Notes under the pieces: generated by a model | Databases searched by the model: none | The model's input: the letters and a program-made list of their open reading frames with translations, nothing else | Told to the model about the DNA's origin: nothing | Assembly: GCA_947457285.1 (NCBI GenBank) | Contig: CANGVZ010000026.1 | Location: forward strand, 1 to 12,276 | Length of the DNA stretch: 12,276 bases | Origin: Flavobacteriales bacterium | Lineage (GTDB): Bacteria > Bacteroidota > Bacteroidia > Flavobacteriales_D > Sanyastnellaceae | Direction of reading: 5' to 3' | Made by a program: the position numbers and the translations under genes | Shown here: in pieces, positions 5,874 to 12,276 of the stretch | How the letters are laid out: the number at the start of each line of letters is the position of its first letter | How positions within the stretch are numbered: the first letter of the stretch is position 1

Positions 5874-7147
5874 CCCAACAAATCTTTTCCGATATCGTCG
5901 CGGAAGTATTTGCCGCTGTATTCGATAGAGCCTGCTGCCGCGAAAGAGCGGTCGGTGGCCTCATCAATGCTGCCGCCAAAGGCTGTAACGGCCAACACTC
6001 GACCACCATTTGTCACAATCTTTTGACCAGATTTTTTGGTACCTGCGTGAAACACAATCGCATTTTCGGGTCGGTGCAAACCTTTGATTTCTTTTCCCTT
6101 TTCATATGCATCCGGATAACCTTTGCTCACTAAAACTACGGTGCTGGCCACGCGCTCATCCACGTGCAAATCGCACTCTGACAAGGTTTCAGTGACTACA
6201 CCCTCAAACAGATTTAAAAGATCTGATTTGATTCGGGGCATCACCACTTCCGTTTCAGGGTCGCCCATGCGGCAATTGTATTCAATCACATAAGGCTCAT
6301 TGTTCACCTTAATCAATCCGATAAAGATGAAACCCTTGTAATCGATATTTTCAGCTTTTAAACCTTTTACCGTTGGAATAATAATGCGCGTTTCGACCTT
6401 GTCCATAAATTCTTCGGTACAAAACGGAACAGGAGAAATAGCACCCATGCCACCTGTATTGGGTCCTGTATCGCCCACACCTATGCGCTTGTAGTCCTTC
6501 GCTTCGGGAAGTATTTTATACGAATGCCCGTCTGTGAGAACAAATACACTGCATTCGATGCCCTTCAAAAACTCTTCGATAACCACAGTAGCGCTCGCAT
6601 CACCAAATTTTTGATTGACAAGCATCGACTCAAGTTCTGCTTGCGCTTCTTTGAGGTCTGTAAGAATTACAACCCCTTTTCCTGCCGCAAGTCCATCTGC
6701 TTTCAACACATAAGGGGCTTTCATCTTTGCGAGAAACGCCTTTCCTTCTTCTACAGTATCCTTTGTAAACGATGCATATTTTGCGGTAGGAATGCGGTGG
6801 CGTTGCATAAAGAGTTTTGCGAATTCCTTACTGCCTTCTAGTTGTGCCCCTTGTTGCGACGGACCGATAATTCCAACATTCGCAAGCGCTTTATCGTTTT
6901 TAAAAAAATCAACAATGCCCTTTACAAGAGGTGCCTCTGGACCTACTACTACCAATCCCACTTCTTTTTCGAGAACGAATTTTTTAACTGCTTTAAAATC
7001 TTCTGGATTGACATCCACGTTGATACCGACCGCATCAGTGCCAGCATTGCCAGGGGCAATATAGAGCGAAGAGATTTGGGAACTCTGAGCGAGCTTCCAG
7101 CTAATGGCATGTTCGCGGCCACCAGATCCGAGTACCAGTACGTTCAT
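5867..7147 (-). CDS. purD: Phosphoribosylamine-glycine ligase (GAR synthetase)
   Basis: PurD catalyses the second step of de novo purine synthesis: 5-phosphoribosylamine, glycine and ATP give GAR, ADP and phosphate, in the cytoplasm. The product is 426 aa, the usual length. It opens with NVLVLGSGGREHAI (phosphoribosylamine-binding N domain). It has the ATP-grasp KADGLAAGKG (149-158) and the Mg/ATP-ligand segment EYNCRMGDPETEVVMPR from residue 289. It ends in the typical C domain (GGRVLAVTAFG, then a YFRDDIG near the end). An upstream in-frame ATG at 7171 would add eight residues (MQSQNHCI) before the conserved N-terminus; the ATG at 7147, which starts directly at the conserved strand, is preferred. 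It follows the glycosyltransferase at 7207 by 59 bases with no clear promoter or terminator, so it may be read at the end of the polysaccharide operon, yet it is a housekeeping gene with less AT-rich sequence than that operon. Confidence 0.96.
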   Translation of the reverse strand: MNVLVLGSGGREHAISWKLAQSSQISSLYIAPGNAGTDAVGINVDVNPEDFKAVKKFVLEKEVGLVVVGPEAPLVKGIVDFFKNDKALANVGIIGPSQQGAQLEGSKEFAKLFMQRHRIPTAKYASFTKDTVEEGKAFLAKMKAPYVLKADGLAAGKGVVILTDLKEAQAELESMLVNQKFGDASATVVIEEFLKGIECSVFVLTDGHSYKILPEAKDYKRIGVGDTGPNTGGMGAISPVPFCTEEFMDKVETRIIIPTVKGLKAENIDYKGFIFIGLIKVNNEPYVIEYNCRMGDPETEVVMPRIKSDLLNLFEGVVTETLSECDLHVDERVASTVVLVSKGYPDAYEKGKEIKGLHRPENAIVFHAGTKKSGQKIVTNGGRVLAVTAFGGSIDEATDRSFAAAGSIEYSGKYFRDDIGKDLLGY

Positions 7148-7206
7148 AATGCAGTGATTTTGGGACTGCAAAGAAAAGAAAGAATTGAAAAAGAAATGGA
7201 TAGAAT

Positions 7207-8157
7207 TTACTTTCTGCCAATTAGACCTCTTAATAATTCTCTAAAGCAAAATATATAAAAGTTCGCCAACCCTCTATTTGAAAGGCTTTTGATTTTTTCC
7301 TTAAGCATTTTACGATGGGTTCCCTGAGAAAATTTATAGAGTTCTCTTTCGAGGATTCGTTGCATATCTTTCGACCATTGAGCCCTCCAGCCTACTTCCT
7401 GTTTATACTCAACACGGATCGCCCATTCTTCTGCCAATCTAATGATTCGCTGCGGTTCAGAATCATTCTCTCTTGTATTACCGTGAGAGTGTCTGAAATG
7501 ATTCAAGTGTTTTGATATAAAAGAAATTTCCCGATCTGATTGATTGCATATTATCGCATACACAAGCCAATCGCCACATTTTCGGAAGGCTTTAAAGGGA
7601 ATGGGCATGGACAGCGCCCGCAGCAACTCTTCCTTTCTAAAAAGCACCGCACTCACATTTGGAATGACATTTTTTTTCATCAAAAAATCGTTTGAAAAAG
7701 AAATGGTATCCATTGTGAAATCATGTGTCCAAATATTTTCTTTAAAAGAGCTGGTATATTCAATTCTATCTAAGAAAATATGTCCCGTCTCGTCAATGTC
7801 GAATGACTGAGCATATGCCAATGAGAGTTTAGGATTTTCAAAAAGTGGCACAAGTTCATCAAGAAATGATTTTTCCGAACGATCGTCACTTTCAGCAATC
7901 CAGATCAGATTACCTTTTGCGCGCTTTATACCGAGCATCCACTGAGCGAAAGGACTGCCGCTATTCTCTGTATTGAAGATTACCTGGCTCACCTTAGGAT
8001 GCTTACTCAGCTCTTTCAAAACGTCCTGACTGCCGTCTGTTGATGCGTCATCAAGCAGAATCACCTCGAAGTCTTGATATGATTGATTCAAAATAGAATT
8101 CAACCTCTCATGAATGAATCTGCAGTGATTAAAATTTGGAATTATGATGGACACCAT
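7207..8157 (-). CDS. Family 2 glycosyltransferase (third in the operon)
   Basis: The product is a 316-aa GT-A fold glycosyltransferase that would add a sugar from a nucleotide donor to a growing glycan at the cytoplasmic face of the inner membrane. It starts with the family signature VSIIIPNFNHCRFIHERL. It has the nucleotide-binding Asp pair in LLDDASTDGS (D36, D37) and the metal/donor-binding acidic motif ESDD (D91, D92). There is no transmembrane segment; the C-terminal third is basic and helical. The start is uncertain by two codons: the ATG at 8157 gives MVSII, whereas a GTG at 8163 would give MPMVSII. I chose the ATG because it places the beta strand right at the N-terminus as usual, with an AAAAGAG stretch upstream. 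It lies 22 bases after the preceding glycosyltransferase. The donor and acceptor cannot be read from the sequence. Confidence 0.9.
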   Translation of the reverse strand: MVSIIIPNFNHCRFIHERLNSILNQSYQDFEVILLDDASTDGSQDVLKELSKHPKVSQVIFNTENSGSPFAQWMLGIKRAKGNLIWIAESDDRSEKSFLDELVPLFENPKLSLAYAQSFDIDETGHIFLDRIEYTSSFKENIWTHDFTMDTISFSNDFLMKKNVIPNVSAVLFRKEELLRALSMPIPFKAFRKCGDWLVYAIICNQSDREISFISKHLNHFRHSHGNTRENDSEPQRIIRLAEEWAIRVEYKQEVGWRAQWSKDMQRILERELYKFSQGTHRKMLKEKIKSLSNRGLANFYIFCFRELLRGLIGRK

Positions 8158-8179
8158 AGGCACTCTTTTGAAAGTAAAA

Positions 8180-9163
8180 TCATCCTATTTTTAGGTTCTT
8201 TAAAAAACCCTTTATCATAGCTTTCATCACATGAATATAGGTTAGAGGATATTTGATTAAAAAAGGTCTAATAAGCGAATGTCCTATGTCCCAATTTTTA
8301 TCAAATAAATTATTCACCCTTTGATAATAGAAATTTAGAATCCTCTCATTGAATTCCATTCGAAACATCCTAAACTCCTTAATATACCGATAGCGGTATG
8401 CCAGGATATAGCTATCAATTAGTTCTAATTTTATTTTTTTACTCTTGTGATTACTTTCAGAAGTTGAGTTGCCGTGTACACGAAACTGGACGAGCTTTCG
8501 AGGTACATAAACCAAACCAATGTTCGATGCTATTCGAGCTGCGAATTCGAAATCACAAAGTTGAGAAAGATCAGCACAGAAGAGGCCATACTTATTTGTA
8601 AGGCTCTTCGCAAAAAGAAAGGAACAAGGCTCACCGATAAAGTTATTCGTCAAATTTTTTGATAAGACAAGATTAAAATCATTATGATGAATGATACTAT
8701 CAGTTCTGAAAAAATCACTTAGTCTGCTAACCTGGTTCGTATAAAATTCATTTTGACTTGAGGAAGCATCACTTTGTATCAAGAAACTCCTTTCACAAAC
8801 TATAAACTCATGATTATATTTTTGGGCTGCTGTCACCATCTCTTCTACGCATGAGTTTTCCATGGTATCATCCTGAAAAATAAACTTAATCCAATTACCC
8901 CGTGCCAATTCTATACACTTATTCCAATTTCCCACGAGTCCCAGGTTTCTATCATTTTTATGGACACGTATATTTGAGTTCAGTTTTTCGAACTGTTGAA
9001 TTATCTCGAGAGTATTATCAGTAGAGCAATCATCTACAATTAAAATCTCGCAGTTAGTATACGTCTGTTTGAGAGCAGAGCTTAGACTATCGGATATATA
9101 AGCACTTCCGTTATAAACAGGAATACAGATTGTGACTAAGCTATCCTTTTGATTATTCGACAT
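8180..9163 (-). CDS. Family 2 glycosyltransferase (second in the operon)
   Basis: The product is a 327-aa GT-A glycosyltransferase. It has VTICIPVYNGSAYI near the start, the nucleotide-binding pair in IVDDCSTDNT (D44, D45), the NLGLVGNWNKCIELARG region that follows beta strand three, and the donor/metal motif FQDD (D98, D99). The C-terminal half carries the FRVHGNSTS segment common in this family. It ends in a basic tail without a membrane span. It is clearly different from its two neighbours, so they are not recent duplicates and probably form different linkages. The ATG at 9163 follows the previous gene by 32 bases; no Shine-Dalgarno sequence is seen. The sequence is strongly AT-rich compared with mfd and purD. 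The sugar specificity is unknown. Confidence 0.91.
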   Translation of the reverse strand: MSNNQKDSLVTICIPVYNGSAYISDSLSSALKQTYTNCEILIVDDCSTDNTLEIIQQFEKLNSNIRVHKNDRNLGLVGNWNKCIELARGNWIKFIFQDDTMENSCVEEMVTAAQKYNHEFIVCERSFLIQSDASSSQNEFYTNQVSRLSDFFRTDSIIHHNDFNLVLSKNLTNNFIGEPCSFLFAKSLTNKYGLFCADLSQLCDFEFAARIASNIGLVYVPRKLVQFRVHGNSTSESNHKSKKIKLELIDSYILAYRYRYIKEFRMFRMEFNERILNFYYQRVNNLFDKNWDIGHSLIRPFLIKYPLTYIHVMKAMIKGFLKNLKIG

Positions 9164-9195
9164 TATTCTAACTCATTTTAGGATTCAAATCAATC

Positions 9196-10233
9196 CTACT
9201 TTCTAAACCCCTTTGAAATCTTTTTCATAATTCTTTCACAAACAATACCTACCAGTCTTCCAACCGATACATTGTCTACGATGCTTGGTTTGATTCTCAA
9301 GAGAGTATTTTGAAGTTTGTTTCTTTCCTCAAGCAAAGTAATTGAAATGTGCAGATTTATTGAAGGTATTATAGCCAACTTTTCAATATGGGTTTTCTCT
9401 ATTTGTTTTATATTATTTTTAATGAATTGGGAAATTCTATCAATAAACAAATCCGCAATTTTATCATGCCCTTGTTCGCCGAAATATTTTGCCAAATAGC
9501 AATTGGTGATTTGAGTTGAAAAAAGTCGCGTAAACTCATCATTCTGACTCCATACGCCCACGCCATATCTATAAACGGCCATTGACTCATTGAGATGTTT
9601 AAACTTTCCAAACTGCCCGAGATAGCAATAGAGAAAATAATCACCAGTAGTAGCCTTTAACGCGTAGGCCGGCATATTTTGAACCTGGTTTCGGAAAATT
9701 ACCGACGGAGTATGAATATAGTTACCAACTTTGGCAAGCGTGGCTAAATCTTCATAGTCTTCCGGGATTTTAGTAATGAAGTCAGATTTTAACTCACCCG
9801 AAGGAAGCAGCACATCAACATCATGAAAGCACAATACATAGTCTGGATTCTGTTCCAAAAAGTCCACTTGTTTTTGGAGTTTTTGTGGATCCGACCAATA
9901 GTCGTCACCCTCACAAATAGCGATGTATTTGCCTCTGGCTCTGAGAAAGTTAAACCTCAACATCATTCCCCTTTCTCCTTTAGAGTACTGATTCTCGGTT
10001 TGCAAAATAGGCTTCACCTTATCAGGATATTTAGCCCAAAACTCTTTTATTATCTCTTGAGTATTATCCGTGGAAGCATCATCGTGAATGAGGATTTCAA
10101 ATTCGAAATTGGTTTTCTGCATCAAAAAACCCTCAATACAGCGTCTGATATATTCACCATGATTAAAGGACGTACAGGAGACACTCACGAGTATCTCACT
10201 ATTAGCATCATTCGTATTTGAATAATCAGACAT
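9196..10233 (-). CDS. Family 2 glycosyltransferase (first in the operon)
   Basis: The product is a 345-aa GT-A glycosyltransferase of the O-antigen/capsule type. The conserved blocks are VSVSCTSFNHGEYIRRCIEG, IHDDASTDNT (D51, D52), and CEGDDYWSDPQKLQKQVDF with the Asp pair D110/D111. The GDDYW-DP-KLQKQ form is characteristic of a large subgroup in polysaccharide loci. A middle segment (LKATTGDYFLYCYLGQFGKF then a YRYGVGVWS stretch) is also usual there and contributes to the acceptor side. The C-terminal quarter is helical and Lys-rich with no membrane span. The ATG at 10233 comes 4 bases after the stop of the acyltransferase gene, so the two are probably translated together; if the acyltransferase makes an acylated amino-sugar nucleotide, this enzyme is a natural candidate to use it. 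That link is inference. Confidence 0.92.
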   Translation of the reverse strand: MSDYSNTNDANSEILVSVSCTSFNHGEYIRRCIEGFLMQKTNFEFEILIHDDASTDNTQEIIKEFWAKYPDKVKPILQTENQYSKGERGMMLRFNFLRARGKYIAICEGDDYWSDPQKLQKQVDFLEQNPDYVLCFHDVDVLLPSGELKSDFITKIPEDYEDLATLAKVGNYIHTPSVIFRNQVQNMPAYALKATTGDYFLYCYLGQFGKFKHLNESMAVYRYGVGVWSQNDEFTRLFSTQITNCYLAKYFGEQGHDKIADLFIDRISQFIKNNIKQIEKTHIEKLAIIPSINLHISITLLEERNKLQNTLLRIKPSIVDNVSVGRLVGIVCERIMKKISKGFRK

Positions 10234-10237
10234 AATT

Positions 10238-10909
10238 TTATCTCAGGCGCTTAGGAGTATTCACAGGCACTGCAGGATTGCCAAAACACTTTGTTCCTGA
10301 TGGAACGTCTTTAACCACATTGGATGCCATTCCAATCATACAATCATCACCAATTGTGATTTTGTTATTGGTAGTCGTGTTGATACCGATAAAATTTCTG
10401 TCACCCATTACAATGTTTGCTACTATAGCTTGAGTCGCCACGAGATTGTAATTTCCTACTACGGCATCATGGCCAATAGTCACCCCGCTCATAAAAGAAT
10501 TAAAAATTCCAACTTTTGCCTTTGGATTGACGACCGAATGCGCCAGTATTATTGTACCAATTCCAATGGAGGCACTTCTCGCAACAAAACAACTTGGATG
10601 AATAAAAGTACAATATCTATCCATTGGAATGTTGAGACTATCCTTGAATTCAATTGTCTCCTTCATACGCTGGATATCGTAAGACTGAAAAATAAATTTT
10701 ACATCTTTTAAATGCGCATGTTTTTGATATACCTCTTGCACACCGCAAACTACTGGAAACCCATTTATATCTGTACCTACCGGTTCCGCATCGTAGGCGA
10801 AACCCAAACATTCGATCGGAGCGCCATATTTGTGCTGTGCATCCCAGATATAATCTGCAATCAGTGTGGCAGAACTCTTTCCTCCTATGATTATAACTTT
10901 TTCCATCAT
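10238..10909 (-). CDS. NeuD/PglD-like sugar acyltransferase (left-handed beta-helix)
   Basis: The 223-aa product has the two-part build of the NeuD/PglD family. A small Rossmann-like N-terminal domain (VIIIGGKSSATLIADYI, about 4-85) binds the nucleotide sugar. A left-handed beta-helix of hexapeptide repeats follows (about 105-215; for example IGIGTIILAHSVVNPKAKVG and IGDDCMIGMASNVV). Known members transfer an acyl group from a CoA donor to an amino sugar, often UDP-linked. His147 in TIGHDAVVG sits where the family's catalytic His is found. The ending GNPAVPV fits the usual close of the helix. The start ATG at 10909 directly follows the TAG of the CoA-ester lyase gene (no gap), and a second ATG comes right after it. 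The neighbouring CoA enzymes suggest the acyl donor need not be acetyl-CoA. I give no gene symbol because the substrate is unknown. Confidence 0.87.
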   Translation of the reverse strand: MMEKVIIIGGKSSATLIADYIWDAQHKYGAPIECLGFAYDAEPVGTDINGFPVVCGVQEVYQKHAHLKDVKFIFQSYDIQRMKETIEFKDSLNIPMDRYCTFIHPSCFVARSASIGIGTIILAHSVVNPKAKVGIFNSFMSGVTIGHDAVVGNYNLVATQAIVANIVMGDRNFIGINTTTNNKITIGDDCMIGMASNVVKDVPSGTKCFGNPAVPVNTPKRLR

Positions 10910-11818
10910 CTAACTCTTGTATCTATCTTCCTTTAACGCAATCAACTCGGCACGTGCAATGATATCCTTTGACTTCGTAATTAGCGGTGGTCCCACAAAT
11001 TTCCCCTCAACAATAGCCACCCCTTTATTCATCTTTTGAGCCTCTTCGTAGAGGCGTAGAAAGTTCTTTGCATCTTCATACTCTTTTATAGTCGGAGAAT
11101 ACACTTCATTGACAAGGTCATTTTGCTTTGGATGCAAGACCCACATTCCACCATAGCCCAATATTTTACCAATCTCAAGATGCTTTTTCAACCCATCCAA
11201 ATCATGAACTTTAATATAAGCTGCGTCTATTGCTTCTAGTTTATGGGCTCTCGCGACGATAGGCACAAGGCTTCTAGGATAATTGATACTCATGTTTGTA
11301 TCAAAATCTCTCACACCTTGTATGTCCGAAACGTAATCCTCAGACCCGAATCCAAGAGCAATTATTCTATTGGAGGCTACTGCAATTTCTTGAATATTAA
11401 TAATTGACTGCGCGCTTTCAAGAATTGGAATGATTTTAAATTTACCAATCTCTAAATTTCTTTCTCTTTCGATTGACGTGAGGAGATTATCCAAGTAGTA
11501 AATATCCTTTGCTGTATTCGTTTTTGACAATAAAAACCCGTCCACTTTAGCATTGGTCACCTCGATGACGTCCTGTAGAAAAAACTCTGTTTCTATTTCA
11601 TTTAGACGCACGAACTTTTTGAATCTATTGAATAGTGGATTCTCTAAATTTTTAATGATAATCTTCCTTGCCAATGGCTTGTTAGAAGGAGGCTGAACGC
11701 TATCCTCAAGATCGAAGATCAATGCATCTGCTGTGCTTTTTGTTGCAGACTCATAAAGATTTTCATGATGTCCCGGAACGAACATCATACTGCGTAACAA
11801 TATCATTTCTGATTTCAT
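10910..11818 (-). CDS. CitE-like CoA-ester lyase (HpcH/HpaI aldolase superfamily)
   Basis: The 302-aa product is a TIM-barrel lyase of the citrate lyase beta / malyl-CoA lyase superfamily, which cleaves or forms 3-hydroxyacyl-CoA thioesters with Mg2+. Family marks are LLRSMMFVPGHHENL at the N-terminus, DLEDSV (36-41), the Arg in KFVRLNEIET, Glu134 in PILESA, Glu160-Asp161 in GFGSEDYVSD, and WVLHPKQ. Glu134 and Asp161 fit the two metal-ligand positions of the family by motif and spacing. Freestanding proteins of this type do not depend on citrate lyase alpha or gamma subunits, and none are visible here. Its ATG overlaps the stop of the MaoC-like gene (ATGA), and its stop abuts the acyltransferase start, so the three form a tight unit. 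It could cleave or make malyl-, methylmalyl- or citramalyl-CoA-like esters; the exact substrate is not readable. Confidence 0.88.
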   Translation of the reverse strand: MKSEMILLRSMMFVPGHHENLYESATKSTADALIFDLEDSVQPPSNKPLARKIIIKNLENPLFNRFKKFVRLNEIETEFFLQDVIEVTNAKVDGFLLSKTNTAKDIYYLDNLLTSIERERNLEIGKFKIIPILESAQSIINIQEIAVASNRIIALGFGSEDYVSDIQGVRDFDTNMSINYPRSLVPIVARAHKLEAIDAAYIKVHDLDGLKKHLEIGKILGYGGMWVLHPKQNDLVNEVYSPTIKEYEDAKNFLRLYEEAQKMNKGVAIVEGKFVGPPLITKSKDIIARAELIALKEDRYKS

Positions 11819-12276
11819 GCGTCCTTCTTTTTGATTAAAATTTTTCTTCTGAATCGAATTACATCGATGTTGTTTTGGTTGAACCCAACCGTTTCTACAT
11901 AAAGCACACCCCTGTCAGGCTTGGATGCGGATTCTTTCTTATCAAGAATCGTGGTTTTGCTATACAGCGTGTCATTGATGAAGGTCGGGTGGAGATGGTC
12001 AATATTCTCGTATGCGAGATTCGCGATCGCCTGACCACTAATATCCATTACCGTCATATGAACAGCCAAACAAAACACTAACGTCCCAGGTACCAATATT
12101 TGTTGGTGTTGGTGTTGCTTACAATAGTCAATATTGGTATGAACAGGATGGTGATTCATTGTGAGCAATGAGAAGATATTGCAATCTGATTCGAAAATAG
12201 TTTTGGACTGGCAATGGATGATAGTATCACCAACCACGAACTCTTCGAAGAAACGGCCCATTTGATTTGATTGCAT
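11815..12276 (-). CDS. MaoC-like hydratase/dehydratase (single hotdog); 5' end at the window edge
   Basis: The product is 153 aa from the ATG at 12276, which is the very last codon of the window. The true start could also be Met6 (12261) or lie outside. The start GRFFEEFVVGD is the typical MaoC opening. The substrate loop reads LLTMNHHPVH (37-46): His46 matches the catalytic His, but the position of the usual catalytic Asp (five residues before) is Asn41. This TMNxHPxH form, together with the IANLAYENI and KKESASKPDRGV blocks, matches, from memory, a MaoC subtype often paired with CitE-like lyases and related to mesaconyl-CoA hydratases. It would add or remove water across a short branched or dicarboxylic enoyl-CoA. 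It overlaps the lyase start by 4 bases, indicating translational coupling. A QHQHQQ stretch (54-59) replaces the usual loop before VPGTL. Confidence 0.85.
   Translation of the reverse strand: MQSNQMGRFFEEFVVGDTIIHCQSKTIFESDCNIFSLLTMNHHPVHTNIDYCKQHQHQQILVPGTLVFCLAVHMTVMDISGQAIANLAYENIDHLHPTFINDTLYSKTTILDKKESASKPDRGVLYVETVGFNQNNIDVIRFRRKILIKKKDA

Noticed and set aside
5840..6133. Rightward open frame over the end of purD
   Set aside because: It is antisense to conserved PurD sequence, overlaps the end of lipoprotein copy 2, and has no protein-like features of its own.
7148..7171. Longer purD start at 7171
   Set aside because: It adds eight residues before the universally N-terminal strand NVLVLGSGGREHA; the ATG at 7147 fits better.
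7207..10233. The three glycosyltransferases as a recent gene duplication series
   Set aside because: They share only the GT2 family motifs; the rest of the sequences, lengths and C-terminal parts differ, so they are ancient paralogues at best.
10910..12276. CitE and MaoC as part of a complete citrate lyase or ethylmalonyl-CoA pathway cluster
   Set aside because: No citrate lyase alpha/gamma subunits, mutase, or carboxylase/reductase is present; the neighbours are glycan genes.

Overview
The window looks like a chromosomal segment of a Bacteroidota bacterium, probably a free-living marine or freshwater lineage. The reasons are the Mfd and PurD sequence character, genes that start without Shine-Dalgarno sequences, and lipoprotein signal peptides followed by a Lys/acidic stretch typical of surface lipoproteins in this phylum. 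This placement is by recognition of sequence style; no search was run.

Layout, left to right. (1) Positions 1-302: the start of a leftward gene that runs off the window edge, then a short divergent intergenic region with a terminator-like hairpin ending 11 bases before mfd. (2) 303-3710, rightward: mfd, the transcription-repair coupling factor, closed by a strong bidirectional terminator. (3) 3769-5873: a lipoprotein island. It holds a leftward collagen-like lipoprotein and, divergent from it, two rightward tandem copies of one cysteine-containing lipoprotein. The copies form a 764-bp direct duplication with a strikingly mosaic divergence pattern, and the second copy starts with TTG. (4) 7147-5867, leftward: purD (GAR synthetase), whose stop overlaps the end of the second lipoprotein copy by 7 bases. 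(5) 12276-7207, leftward: a tightly packed, visibly more AT-rich polysaccharide-type operon read as MaoC-like hydratase, CitE-like CoA-ester lyase, NeuD/PglD-like hexapeptide acyltransferase, then three different family 2 glycosyltransferases, with purD at its downstream end.

The most interesting part is the first half of that operon. A hydratase and a CoA-ester lyase of the CitE/malyl-CoA-lyase superfamily are translationally coupled (ATGA overlap). They are followed with no gap by a sugar-nucleotide N-acyltransferase-like protein and then by glycosyltransferases. The simplest reading is a cassette that makes or modifies an unusual short (hydroxy)acyl-CoA, places it on an amino sugar, and assembles that sugar into an O-antigen, capsule or exopolysaccharide. 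This is inference from gene order and family membership; the substrate cannot be read from the sequence. The MaoC-like protein lacks the canonical hydratase-2 Asp and belongs to a 'TMNxHPxH' subtype. I see no tRNA, rRNA, CRISPR array, transposase, integrase or phage gene.
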